A DNA stretch of 64,000 bases from Rhodobacter sp. (GTDB lineage: Bacteria > Pseudomonadota > Alphaproteobacteria > Rhodobacterales > Rhodobacteraceae): assembly GCA_020637595.1 (NCBI GenBank), contig JACKKE010000008.1, positions 62,001-126,000 of the forward strand, written 5' to 3'. The position numbers and the translations under genes are program-made. This document shows positions 50,828 to 58,711 of the stretch, piece by piece (the first letter of the stretch is position 1; the number at the start of each line of letters is the position of its first letter). The notes under the pieces are model-generated. The model was not told the DNA's origin, ran no database searches, and worked only from the letters and a program-made list of their open reading frames with translations.

Positions 50828-51763
50828 TCAGGCGCCGGAGAGTTCCGAGCGCCACGGTGGATTGGCCCCGGCGCGGCTGACCGAGTGGGCGGCCGTTTCG
50901 GTCGCCAGGGACAGGGCCGCGGCGATGTGGTGGGGGGTGAGTGCACCGATGCCCGGCTTGGTCAGCAGGCCTTGATCCGCCAGGCTGGCCAGAATGCCGG
51001 CGTTGAAGGTATCGCCGGCGCCTACCGTGTCGACCACCGTCACCGCCCGGGCCTGTGCCGTCACCGTGCGACCGTCGGGCAGCAGGGCGGTTGCCCCGCG
51101 CGCGCCCTGCGTCAGCAGGACCAGTTTCGGACCGGCGGCGCGCAGAGTCTCCAGCTTGCGGGACGGGGCATCAGCGCCGGGAAACAGCCAGGCAAGGTCT
51201 TCCTCGGAGATCTTGATGATATCGGCCAGGGCAAACAGCCGCGTCAGCCGCGCGCGATACCGCTCCTCATCCTGGATGAACCCGGGGCGGATGTTGGGGT
51301 CCAGCATCACCATGCGCGCGGCGCTTTCGTGCGCGGCCAGCGCGACGTAAGCCTCGGCGCAGGGCTCGACTGCCAGGCTGATGCCGCCAAAGAACAGCGC
51401 CCCGCCATCGGCGGGCAGCCGCGGCATGTCCCCGGGTTGCAGCATCCGCCCGGCCGAGTTCTCGTCGAAGAATGCATAGCTGGCTTGCCCGTCGCTCAGC
51501 GTGACGAAGGCCAGTGTCGTGGGGCGCCCGACGCGGATGACCTGCGCGGTTTCGACCCGGCTGGTGGTCAGCGCCTCGGCCAGCTGGCGGCCGAACAGGT
51601 CGGTGGACAGCGCGGTCACCATCCCGACCGCCGCGCCCAGCCGTCCCAGCGCGATCGCGGTGTTGAACACCGCACCGCCAGGATGGGCGACGAACCCCGT
51701 GCCGCCGGAAACGGTGGGTTCGGGGATCATGTCGATCAGGGCTTCTCCGCAGCAATAGATCAT
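50828..51763 (-). CDS. PfkB-family sugar kinase (fructokinase-like)
   Basis: The 311-residue kinase has the PfkB N-terminal motif GGAVFNTAIALGRLG and the C-terminal DTVGAGDTFNAG with the catalytic Asp and anion hole. MIYCCGEALIDMIPE is a typical fructokinase start, fixing 51763 even though the ribosome binding site is weak. It is convergent with the acyl-CoA dehydrogenase and has no sugar operon in place around it. In related genomes such kinases accompany polyol ABC transporters. Confidence 0.87.
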   Translation of the reverse strand: MIYCCGEALIDMIPEPTVSGGTGFVAHPGGAVFNTAIALGRLGAAVGMVTALSTDLFGRQLAEALTTSRVETAQVIRVGRPTTLAFVTLSDGQASYAFFDENSAGRMLQPGDMPRLPADGGALFFGGISLAVEPCAEAYVALAAHESAARMVMLDPNIRPGFIQDEERYRARLTRLFALADIIKISEEDLAWLFPGADAPSRKLETLRAAGPKLVLLTQGARGATALLPDGRTVTAQARAVTVVDTVGAGDTFNAGILASLADQGLLTKPGIGALTPHHIAAALSLATETAAHSVSRAGANPPWRSELSGA

Positions 51764-51960
51764 CTGTGCTCGTCTCGGATCCTGTGATCCGCAAGGTTTA
51801 CCGGGTTTCCCGCAGACCGGAAGAGGCCGCGCGGCGCCGTTGCGATCTGCGTCCGCCAATCGCAATAGGTCGAGGCCGTGCCGCCGGCGCGGGCGAACAG
51901 GCTGCGGGCGCAGGTAGATCGTATCGCCGTCGTGCAGCGAAACCTTGCCCCCAAACGCGC
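51764..51960 (-). pseudogene. Possible remnant of an ABC-ATPase C-terminus upstream of fructokinase
   Basis: On the minus strand the frame reads GGKVSLHDGDTIYLRPQP and then, in a different frame, SLFARAGGTAS, which resembles the TOBE domain and C-terminal end of a polyol or sugar ABC ATPase. No start, Walker motif or intact frame exists. If correct, the fructokinase is what remains of a polyol uptake operon. The evidence is thin. Confidence 0.28.
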
Positions 51961-51974
51961 ATGGACGGAGGCGT

Positions 51975-52007
51975 TATTTTGCGATTCTTCAGCAAAATAG
52001 ATTGACC
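51975..52007 (+). promoter_or_regulatory. Inverted repeat and promoter-like element upstream of the OB-fold/thiolase-like pair
   Basis: TATTTTGC and GCAAAATA form a perfect 8-bp inverted repeat with a 9-base spacer (51975-51999), followed directly by TTGACC (52002-52007). The repeat half GTTATTTT is also mirrored by AAAATAAC at 52011. It is the only AT-rich part of the 293-bp gap. Confidence 0.5.
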
Positions 52008-52056
52008 TATAAAATAACCTCGCTAGGTTGCGCTGGTCAAGTTAGAGGAGACGCCC

Positions 52057-52383
52057 GTGACCGACGGCAAACCGTTTCGCAAAGACCCGCTGCGGCTGAT
52101 CGGCAGCCGCGATGCGCAGACCGGGCAGGTCTATTTCCCGCCGCGCCCGCTGGCCGTCGACGGCAGCCTGCGCGCCACCGAAGAGATCGAGCTGTCGCCA
52201 CAAGGCACGCTCTACAGCTGGACCCGGTTTGCCGGGGCTTTCTATGGCCAGATCGACCTGCCCGAGGGCGTGCGGATCCAGTGCATCATTGAAGACGAAG
52301 CCCCCGAGATCGGCGCCGCCTACAAGGTGGTGACGGTGACCGAGCCCTCGGGTGACGAAACCTGGAGGTTCGCCCGTGTCTGA
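52057..52383 (+). CDS. DUF35-type OB-fold protein lacking zinc-ribbon cysteines
   Basis: The 108-residue protein has the DUF35 pattern (LIGSRDAQTGQVYFPPRP, then GTLYSWTRF of the OB fold). The CxxC positions of the usual N-terminal zinc ribbon are replaced, so no metal site is visible. DUF35 proteins are obligatory partners of thiolase-like proteins. The start is GTG at 52057 after GAGGAGAC, and it overlaps the next gene by 8 bp. Confidence 0.78.
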   Translation: MTDGKPFRKDPLRLIGSRDAQTGQVYFPPRPLAVDGSLRATEEIELSPQGTLYSWTRFAGAFYGQIDLPEGVRIQCIIEDEAPEIGAAYKVVTVTEPSGDETWRFARV

Positions 52384-53506
52384 GATTTTCGTTGTCGGCG
52401 GCGGCTGCGTGCCGGTCGGAAAATACCCGCTGGGGTCGGGCCGCGAGCTGGCGCGCCGGGCGGGAGAGGCGGCACTGCGCGATGTTGGCGCGACGTTCCG
52501 CGACGTGGATGCGATGTATGCAGGCGTTGCCATGCCGACCTCACCGCAGGCGGTGCTGGCGGCCAAGGATCTGGGCCTGACGGGGCTGACGGTGATCCAG
52601 GTCATCAACGCCTCGGCCAGCGGTCTGGCGGCGGTGCACGAGGCGATGAACGCGATCCTGGCGGGCCGGGCCGAGGTGGTGCTGGTCAGTTCCTGGGACG
52701 TGCCAACGACCAAGGAAGACCCGATCAAGTCGATGGGCTTCCTGCCACCGCCGGCGCTGTTCGGCATGTGGGCGCAACGCCGGATGCACGAGGTCGGCAC
52801 CAAGCCCGAGCATTTTGCGATGGTTGCGGCCAAGAACTGGAACAACGCCCGCGCCATTCCCCATGCCGCGCGCCGTGCCGATCACGTCGTCACGCCCGAG
52901 GAAGTGCTGGCCGCGCCGATGGTCGCCGCACCGATGACGGCGATGATGTGCACGCCCTGGGTCTATGGCGCGGCGGCGATCGTGCTGGCCTCGCGCGAGG
53001 GGTTGAAACGTCTGCCCGGTGCGCGCTGGCCGCTGTCGCGGATCGACACCAGCGAGGCCCGGTCCGAGATCTATTCCGGCCCCGATCACGTCATCGAAAG
53101 CCAGGTGGTCGGACCGCCCGAAATCAGCCAGCGCACCGTTGCCGCGGCGCTCGATGGTGCGGGGTATGGCCCCAAGGATGTCGATGTCGTGCAGGTGCAT
53201 GACGCCTTTGCCATCGAGGAACTGGTTTACGCCGAACTCTTCGGCTATTCGCAGCCCGGCGAGACCGAGCGGCTGATCGAACAGGGCGCCTTTGGCCCCG
53301 GCTCGAAAGAGCGGTTTGGCTTGCCCGAATTCTCGACCGATGGCGGGCTGATTGGCCGCGGGCATCCGGGCGGCCCCACCGGCGTGTTCCAGCATATCGA
53401 GACGCTGCGCCGGTTCCGCGAACATGGCGACCGTGTGGGGCTGTGCCAGCTTCTGGGCGCGGGCTCGACCTGTATCGCGCAGGTTGCGACGCGGGTTGAC
53501 AGGTGA
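52376..53506 (+). CDS. Thiolase-like (SCP-x/Ltp2-type) protein with Cys-to-Ser at the nucleophile
   Basis: The 376-residue protein has the thiolase fold of lipid-transfer type: INASASGLAAVHEAMNAI at the nucleophile loop, where Ser replaces the usual Cys (ACASG to ASASG), QVHDAFAIEEL, and GGLIGRGHPGGPTG with the catalytic His kept. Relatives with a lost Cys, such as Ltp2 with its DUF35 partner, act as retro-aldolases in steroid side-chain degradation. The start is GTG at 52376, overlapping the DUF35-type gene. A retro-aldolase or thioesterase-like role on a CoA thioester is likely. Confidence 0.82.
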   Translation: MSEIFVVGGGCVPVGKYPLGSGRELARRAGEAALRDVGATFRDVDAMYAGVAMPTSPQAVLAAKDLGLTGLTVIQVINASASGLAAVHEAMNAILAGRAEVVLVSSWDVPTTKEDPIKSMGFLPPPALFGMWAQRRMHEVGTKPEHFAMVAAKNWNNARAIPHAARRADHVVTPEEVLAAPMVAAPMTAMMCTPWVYGAAAIVLASREGLKRLPGARWPLSRIDTSEARSEIYSGPDHVIESQVVGPPEISQRTVAAALDGAGYGPKDVDVVQVHDAFAIEELVYAELFGYSQPGETERLIEQGAFGPGSKERFGLPEFSTDGGLIGRGHPGGPTGVFQHIETLRRFREHGDRVGLCQLLGAGSTCIAQVATRVDR

Positions 53507-53530
53507 TCCAAACCCCTTGAGGGAATAGAA

Positions 53531-53560
53531 AAACGGCCCGGCATCGCTGCCGGGCCGTTT
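53531..53560. terminator. Bidirectional Rho-independent terminator
   Basis: AAACGGCCCGGCA and TGCCGGGCCGTTT form a perfect 13-bp stem with a TCGC loop between two convergent genes. The A and T flanks give a T-tail in both directions. Confidence 0.85.
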
Positions 53561-53574
53561 CCTGTTGTCTGGGC

Positions 53575-55686
53575 TCAGATCGCGTGGAACCGGGCGCCCG
53601 TCGCGGCCATCGCCTTGAGGTTGGCGGGCACCGAGAAACGCGCACCGTTCCTGGCCTCCAGGGCCTCGCATTCCGCGACGAAGCGCGCCGCGCCCAGCGT
53701 GTCCACATAGGACAGAACCCCGCCCGAACCCTTGGGGAACATCCAGCCCAGGACCGAGGCGACATCCGCGTCGGTGGCGCTGGCGACGATGCCTTCCTCG
53801 AGCGCGCGGGCGCTTTCCAGGGCCTGCGGATGCATCAGGCGCTGGGTCACCACTGCCTGGATGGGCTCGTCGGATTCGGCCGGGAAGAGATCCGCAAACC
53901 CGGGCCAGGGCTGTGCGCGGCCGTTTTCGTCATAGTCATAGATCCCGGCCCCGCCGCGCCGCCCGGTGCGCCCGGCGGCGACCAGTCTCTTCAGGGCTTC
54001 CAGCGAGCGATGCCCCTGGATGCTGGTGCGTTCCGCGTCGCTGTAGGCGCTGGTCAGGATGTCGATCAGCAGTTCCAGCCCGGTCATGTCAGCCATCGCG
54101 CAGGGGCCGATGACCATGCCGAACTCCATCGCTGCCTTGTCGATCAGCTGCGGCGGCACCCCCTCGGCCAGCATGGTCAGGGCCTCGCCGGTATAGGAGG
54201 CGACGACGCGCGAGGTGTAGAAGCCGAGCCCGTCGTTCACCGTGACCGGTGTCTTGCGCATCCGTTTCAGCAGGTCGAGCATCCGCGCCAGAGTGGCCTC
54301 GGTGGTGGCCTTGCCGCGGATCACCTCGACCAGCGGCATCCGTTCGACCGGGCCGAAGAAATGGGTGCCCAGGAAATCCTCAGGGCGGGCGCAATAGCCT
54401 GCCAGACGGGTGATCGGCAGGGTCGAGGTGTTCGAGCCGATCGGTGCACCCGGGCGCATCGCCGCTGAGAGCTTGCCCAGCACATCGGCCTTGACCGTTT
54501 CAACCTCGATCACCGCCTCGATGGCGGCATCGACGTCGCCCAGGCCGTCATAGCCCACCTGCGGACGGATCCGCGCCAGGATCGCGTCGCGTTTCTCGGG
54601 GCTCATGCGGCCGGCCTTGACCTGCCGGTCGCCGGTGGCGCGGATCGCAGTCATGCCACGGTCCAGCGCCGCCTCGTTCACCTCGATCAGCACGACCTCG
54701 AGCCCCGACATCGCCGCGGTGAAGGCAATGCCGCCGCCCATCGTCCCGCCGCCGACCACGGCGATCGAGGCCAGCGCATAGGGCGGCTCGCCCGCAGGGC
54801 GCGAGCGGATCGCCTTGGCGTCGTTGATCGCAAAGAACATGGTGCGGATGCGGTTCTTGGCGGCGGGGGTGACGGCGAGGTTCACGAAGGTCTCGGTTTC
54901 CAGCGCCATCGCTGCGTCGAAGGGCAGGGTCAGGCCTTTGCGCACGGTGTCGAGGATGCGCAGTTCCGCCACGTCGAAGGCCCCGGCACGGCGGGCGGCC
55001 TTCTTGTCGGCGGCGGCCAGCAGGGCCAGCTCGGCCTCGCTCAGCACCCGGGCGCCCTGCGTCGCGTCGGCGTCCCAGGGCTGCACCGGCTTGGTCACCC
55101 GGGCCAGCGCCACGGCGGTCTCGACCAGTGCGGCGCGTTCGACCACGTCGGTCACCAGCCCCAGTTCCTGCGCCCTGGCGGCGGGGATCGGCTTGCCATC
55201 GGTCAGCATCGGCAGCGCGTCTTCCAGACCGATCAGGCGGGGCAGGCGCTGGGTGCCGCCGGCGCCGGGCATCAGGCCCAGGCCGACCTCGGGCAGGCCC
55301 AGCAGGGCGGTGGTGTCGGCGACGCGCGCATGGCAGGCCAGAGCGATTTCCAGCCCGCCGCCCATCGTCGCGCCGTTCACCGCAGCGACGACCGGCTTGC
55401 CGCCGGTCTCAATGGCGCGCTTGATCTGCAACATGCCGGCGATCAGGGCGAGCGCCTGCTTCGGTTCGGTCACCTGCAGCAACTCGCGCAGGTCGCCCCC
55501 CGCGATGAACCCGGCCTTGGCCGAGGCCAGCACGATGCCCGACACGGCCGCGTCGTCCAGCGCCGCGCGAACGGCGGCGATGAATTCAGCCACCGCGTCC
55601 CGGTTGGCCGCGTTCACCGGCGAGCCGGGCTGATCCCAGGTCAGGACGGCGATGCCGTCGCGGTCGTCGCGCGAGATGATGGTCAT
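53575..55686 (-). CDS. FadB/FadJ-like enoyl-CoA hydratase and 3-hydroxyacyl-CoA dehydrogenase (second)
   Basis: The 703-residue protein has a crotonase domain (FIAGGDLREL, GGGLEIALACHAR, GLPEVGLGLMPGAGG) and a dehydrogenase domain from about residue 305 (VVGGGTMGGGIAFTAA, SNTSTLPIT, GTHFFGPVERMPLVEVI). It is only moderately similar to the paralogue at 45412. It is transcribed alone from a good promoter and follows the TetR gene on the same strand. It may serve general beta-oxidation or the pathway of the thiolase-like pair. Confidence 0.92.
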   Translation of the reverse strand: MTIISRDDRDGIAVLTWDQPGSPVNAANRDAVAEFIAAVRAALDDAAVSGIVLASAKAGFIAGGDLRELLQVTEPKQALALIAGMLQIKRAIETGGKPVVAAVNGATMGGGLEIALACHARVADTTALLGLPEVGLGLMPGAGGTQRLPRLIGLEDALPMLTDGKPIPAARAQELGLVTDVVERAALVETAVALARVTKPVQPWDADATQGARVLSEAELALLAAADKKAARRAGAFDVAELRILDTVRKGLTLPFDAAMALETETFVNLAVTPAAKNRIRTMFFAINDAKAIRSRPAGEPPYALASIAVVGGGTMGGGIAFTAAMSGLEVVLIEVNEAALDRGMTAIRATGDRQVKAGRMSPEKRDAILARIRPQVGYDGLGDVDAAIEAVIEVETVKADVLGKLSAAMRPGAPIGSNTSTLPITRLAGYCARPEDFLGTHFFGPVERMPLVEVIRGKATTEATLARMLDLLKRMRKTPVTVNDGLGFYTSRVVASYTGEALTMLAEGVPPQLIDKAAMEFGMVIGPCAMADMTGLELLIDILTSAYSDAERTSIQGHRSLEALKRLVAAGRTGRRGGAGIYDYDENGRAQPWPGFADLFPAESDEPIQAVVTQRLMHPQALESARALEEGIVASATDADVASVLGWMFPKGSGGVLSYVDTLGAARFVAECEALEARNGARFSVPANLKAMAATGARFHAI

Positions 55687-55748
55687 GTGAAATCCTTTCT
55701 GTGCGGACGCGGGGACAGACCCGCCCCGATCCCGAGACTGCGGATTAA

Positions 55749-55777
55749 TTTATAGAGTTATTCAATTGCTCGATCAA
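55749..55777 (-). promoter_or_regulatory. Sigma-70-like promoter of the second FadB-like gene
   Basis: On the minus strand TTGATC (55777-55772) is followed after 17 bases by TATAAA (55754-55749), about 60 bases before the start codon. Confidence 0.6.
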
Positions 55778-55815
55778 GCTGATCTTCGTATCTCGTTACC
55801 CCCGATCGGACGGGG

Positions 55816-56511
55816 TCAGGTGGGGGACAGCAATCCGCGGAACAGGATGTCCATGATCGCGTCGGACAACTCGTCGACGCGGTCCGGTCCGGTCACGTCG
55901 ACGCCATAGATCTGGTCAATCAACGCATCGCAGGCGAAGATGAAGGACGAGGCATTCACGATGATGTTGGCCACCGCATAAAGCGGGATATCGCGGATCA
56001 GCCCCTGGTCGATGCCGGCGCGGATGGCCTCGTCAAACTCGGCATAGGCGCGTTTCAGGAAGTGTTCGACCAGCCAGCTCAGCCGATCGCTGCGCGCCAA
56101 GCTCTCGTGCATCATAATGCGCGCAAGCGTCGGGTCGCTGCTGCTCATGGTGATGAAGCGGCGGGTGATCACCTTCAGGCGCTCAACCGGGCCAAGATCC
56201 TTCAATTCCCCCATATTCACCGGAAAACGCGCCCCGAGATCGCGCATCAGCAGGGTCATCGCGGCCTTCCACAGTTGCTCCTTCGAGCCGAAGTGATAGT
56301 GCACCAGCGGCTGCGACAGACCCGCCGCGCGGGCTACCTCGCCGGTCGATACGGCGTCATAGCCGTGCTGCGAGAACACCTGGATCGCTACCTTTTCCAG
56401 GCGGCTGCGCGGGTCTTCCTGCAGGCTGCTGTCCGAGGCGCGCGGGCGCCCGGGGCGGCGCTGCGGCTTGCCGGTCTTCTTGCGTTTTGCGCTGGTTTCC
56501 TGGTTCGGCAC
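55816..56511 (-). CDS. TetR-family transcriptional regulator
   Basis: The 231-residue protein begins with a basic linker (KRKKTGKPQRRPGRPRAS) and has an HTH at about residues 45-85 (VSTGEVARAAGLSQPLVHYH). The ligand domain includes MSSSDPTLARIMMHESLARS. It lies 129 bp upstream of the second FadB-like gene in the same direction and is its likely regulator. Confidence 0.87.
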   Translation of the reverse strand: MPNQETSAKRKKTGKPQRRPGRPRASDSSLQEDPRSRLEKVAIQVFSQHGYDAVSTGEVARAAGLSQPLVHYHFGSKEQLWKAAMTLLMRDLGARFPVNMGELKDLGPVERLKVITRRFITMSSSDPTLARIMMHESLARSDRLSWLVEHFLKRAYAEFDEAIRAGIDQGLIRDIPLYAVANIIVNASSFIFACDALIDQIYGVDVTGPDRVDELSDAIMDILFRGLLSPT

Positions 56512-57145
56512 CGCCTGTCGCTTCCCTTGGGATCGCCTGCCGGACGGGGGCAGGTGCCGGGCATGTTACCGACCTCGGGCGGTCGCAACAAGCGAAGCGG
56601 CGGCAATTTCCCCCGGGAAACAGGGAAAATTATTGAATTCATATATTTTGTGAATGATTCTATTTGCGGGATGGGCTGTCCGGAGCGACCGCGGGCCTCG
56701 ACAGGGCTTGCCCGGCGCCGGTCGATCCGGCGCGGGGAGCGGGATCAGCGGTTGTGCAGGCAGCCGAGGACGGTGACGGCAACGAAGGCCCCGGTCAGGC
56801 CGGCGACCTGGCCGCGCGGCGGGGCGTGTTCTAGATAGGCCTTCCAGAAAACGCCAGAAAACGATCGTCAGCAGAACTGTCTGTGCCACTGCCGGTGCGG
56901 GCGATCCGCCGCGGCGCGGGAAACGTTGAGCCGCCGATCTGATTCGGAGAAGCGGGAGAATGGAAGGGTTTGGGGGGATTGCGTGTTTTCAGGCGCGCTG
57001 GCCGCGGTGGTTGCGCTGCCGGGTTCGCGCCAACCCGGATCCCCGCGTGCCCGCAGGACGTCGTCCGGCGGCACGGGCGCAGGGTTTGCCCCGGGCACGC
57101 GGGTTGTTGCGTGACCTGGCCAGAAGATGTGGAAAAGGGGGAGTC
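56512..57145. other. 634-bp intergenic region between TetR gene and tRNA-Gly
   Basis: Apart from the frameshifted small ORF at 56745-56889, no intact gene is supported. An AT-rich stretch at 56620-56662 holds ATTCA-N9-TGAAT, a possible TetR-type site near the tetR promoter. The other reading frames have poor codon use and no recognisable products. Confidence 0.5.
56745..56889 (-). pseudogene. Small membrane-protein-like ORF broken by a 10-bp tandem duplication
   Basis: The unit CCAGAAAACG occurs twice in tandem at 56844-56863. Removing one copy joins VAQTVLLTIVFW and KAYLEHAPPRGQVAGLTGAF into one 44-codon frame (GTG start) ending in GCLHNR and TGA, with a C-terminal hydrophobic segment. The downstream 32 codons have G or C at the third position in 28 cases, as expected of real genes here. 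With the duplication present the frame shifts and the product is lost. The family is not recognised and the start is uncertain. Confidence 0.45.
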
Positions 57146-57219
57146 TGGAGCGGGTAGCGGGAATCGAACCCGCGCGTTCAGCTTGGGAAGCTGACAGGCT
57201 ACCATTACATCATACCCGC
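57146..57219 (-). tRNA. tRNA-Gly (anticodon CCC)
   Basis: The minus strand reads GCGGGTATGATGTAATGGTA at the 5' end, the anticodon arm TCAGC-TTCCCAA-GCTGA gives anticodon CCC, the T arm GCGGGTTCGATTCCCGC is perfect, and TACCCGC-T-CCA closes the acceptor stem with encoded CCA. Length is 74 nt. Confidence 0.95.
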
Positions 57220-57290
57220 CGCTGGCTGCCGATCTATCGGTGCCGCCGCGGCCCGTCAAGGGGCCGCGTCACCACCTGATCGGTCCGGGG

Positions 57291-57818
57291 TCAGAACGGG
57301 ATTTCGTCGTCCATGTCCGACGGACCGCCGCCAAAGCCACCGCCACCGCCACCGCCCGAGCGGCCACCGCCATAGCCGCCCGACGCGCCGCCGCGACCGC
57401 CGCCGTAGTCGCCGCCACCGCCCATCGGGTCGTTGCCGTAGCTGCCACCGCCGCCGCCGCCTTCGCCGCGCCCGTCAAGCAACGTCATCTCGCCGCGATA
57501 GGGGCGCAGGACGATTTCGGTCGAATAGCGGTCCTGACCGGACTGGTCCTGCCATTTGCGGGTTTCCAGCTGGCCCTCGATATAGACCTTCGAGCCCTTG
57601 CGCAGATACTGTTCGGCGATCTTGGCCAGCGGCTCCGAGAAGATCGCGACCGAATGCCATTCGGTTTTTTCGCGACGCTCGCCCGAGTTGCGGTCGCGCC
57701 AGGTTTCCGAGGTCGCGATGCGCAGGTTGACCACCTTGCCGCCGTTTTGAAAGCTGCGGACCTCAGGGTCGCGGCCCAGATTGCCGACCAGAATGACCTT
57801 GTTGACCGAACCCGCCAT
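57291..57818 (-). CDS. ssb: Single-stranded DNA-binding protein
   Basis: The 175-residue protein has the SSB OB fold (MAGSVNKVILVGNLGRDPEV, then TEWHSVAIF and YIEGQLETRKWQDQSG), a glycine-rich linker and the acidic tail DMDDEIPF that binds partner proteins in replication and repair. The start at 57818 is fixed by the conserved N-terminus; the open frame upstream is not used. Confidence 0.97.
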   Translation of the reverse strand: MAGSVNKVILVGNLGRDPEVRSFQNGGKVVNLRIATSETWRDRNSGERREKTEWHSVAIFSEPLAKIAEQYLRKGSKVYIEGQLETRKWQDQSGQDRYSTEIVLRPYRGEMTLLDGRGEGGGGGGSYGNDPMGGGGDYGGGRGGASGGYGGGRSGGGGGGGFGGGPSDMDDEIPF

Positions 57819-57986
57819 GTGCGTTCCCCCGTTCCGAATCTGTTGCGGTGCAGGGTTACACGACCAGCTCGGGGTTTGGAATTGGTTAACGTCGGCGGCG
57901 GGGTGCCGAGGGGTCGCGCGGTGGCCTTGGCGCGGGAGGCGAAGAGGCGTATACTCCGCGCCGCTTGGGGATAGTGGGGGTGCGCC

Positions 57987-58559
57987 ATGAGGGCTGCACT
58001 GATTGCGGGTGTCGTGCTGTTGTGCGGATCGGCCGGGGCCGAGGCCAGTGGATTGCGGCTGGGGTCCGGGGCGCCGTCGCGGGCGGATACGTTCCGCAGC
58101 CAGACCCGCCTGATGGACCAGCGCCTGTCCCGCCAGTATTCGGCCTCGTCTGCGGATGGGGCGGCGCCGGCGGTGACCTATACCGGGCGCTACAGCGGCG
58201 AATACCTGGTGGTGGCTCGGGCTGCGGCGCAACGCCACGGGGTGCCGGAGGAGTTGTTCCTGCGTCTCGTCCATCAGGAAAGCCGCTGGAACCCGAATGC
58301 GGTCTCGCCGGCCGGGGCGCGGGGGCTTGCGCAGCTGATGCCGGAAACGGCGTCGCGGCTGGGGGTCAACCCGGACGATCCGGCGCAGAACCTGGAGGGC
58401 GGCGCGCGCTATCTGCGGATGATGTATGACCGCTTTGGCAGCTGGCGTCTGGCGCTGGCCGCCTATAACGCGGGGCCGGGCGCGGTCGAGCAGCACGGCG
58501 GGGTGCCGCCCTTTGCCGAGACCACCGATTATGTGCGGATCATTCTGGGCGCAGGCTGA
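57987..58559 (+). CDS. Lytic transglycosylase (SLT domain)
   Basis: The 190-residue protein has a signal peptide (cleavage near AEASG, residue 21) and an SLT domain at about 70-185 with the catalytic Glu in HQESRWN, GARGLAQLMPETA and AAYNAGPGAVE. It cleaves peptidoglycan glycan strands in the periplasm. A single-gene unit divergent from ssb. Confidence 0.92.
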   Translation: MRAALIAGVVLLCGSAGAEASGLRLGSGAPSRADTFRSQTRLMDQRLSRQYSASSADGAAPAVTYTGRYSGEYLVVARAAAQRHGVPEELFLRLVHQESRWNPNAVSPAGARGLAQLMPETASRLGVNPDDPAQNLEGGARYLRMMYDRFGSWRLALAAYNAGPGAVEQHGGVPPFAETTDYVRIILGAG

Positions 58560-58628
58560 GATCCGGGCTGTCGTGCAAGGGCCGGGGGCTCTTTGGGCTG
58601 CTCGTCGCGCGGGGCGGCTGATGTCAGA

Positions 58629-58682
58629 GGGGGGCGCTGCCCCCCGCTGCGCTCCCCCCGGGATATTTCAGACGCAAAGATG
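58629..58682. repeat. Intergenic repeat element, copy 1
   Basis: The 22-mer GGATATTTCAGACGCAAAGATG at 58661-58682 recurs at 61562 and, inverted, at 61598 with one variable base. It follows a perfect GGGGGGC-GCT-GCCCCCC hairpin and a CCCCCCG run. It lies between two convergent genes and may serve as a terminator. Written here as positions and key bases: GGATATTT, one variable base, then AGACGCAAAGATG. Confidence 0.7.
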
Positions 58683-58711
58683 CACGAGGGTCGGCGGGTT
58701 GCGGCGGCGGC

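Noticed and set aside
56831..57259. A 142-codon minus-strand frame overlapping the tRNA gene
   Set aside because: It crosses the tRNA and has no protein-like character.
57291..58496. A 401-residue extended SSB
   Set aside because: The extension crosses the lytic transglycosylase gene and precedes the conserved SSB N-terminus at 57818.
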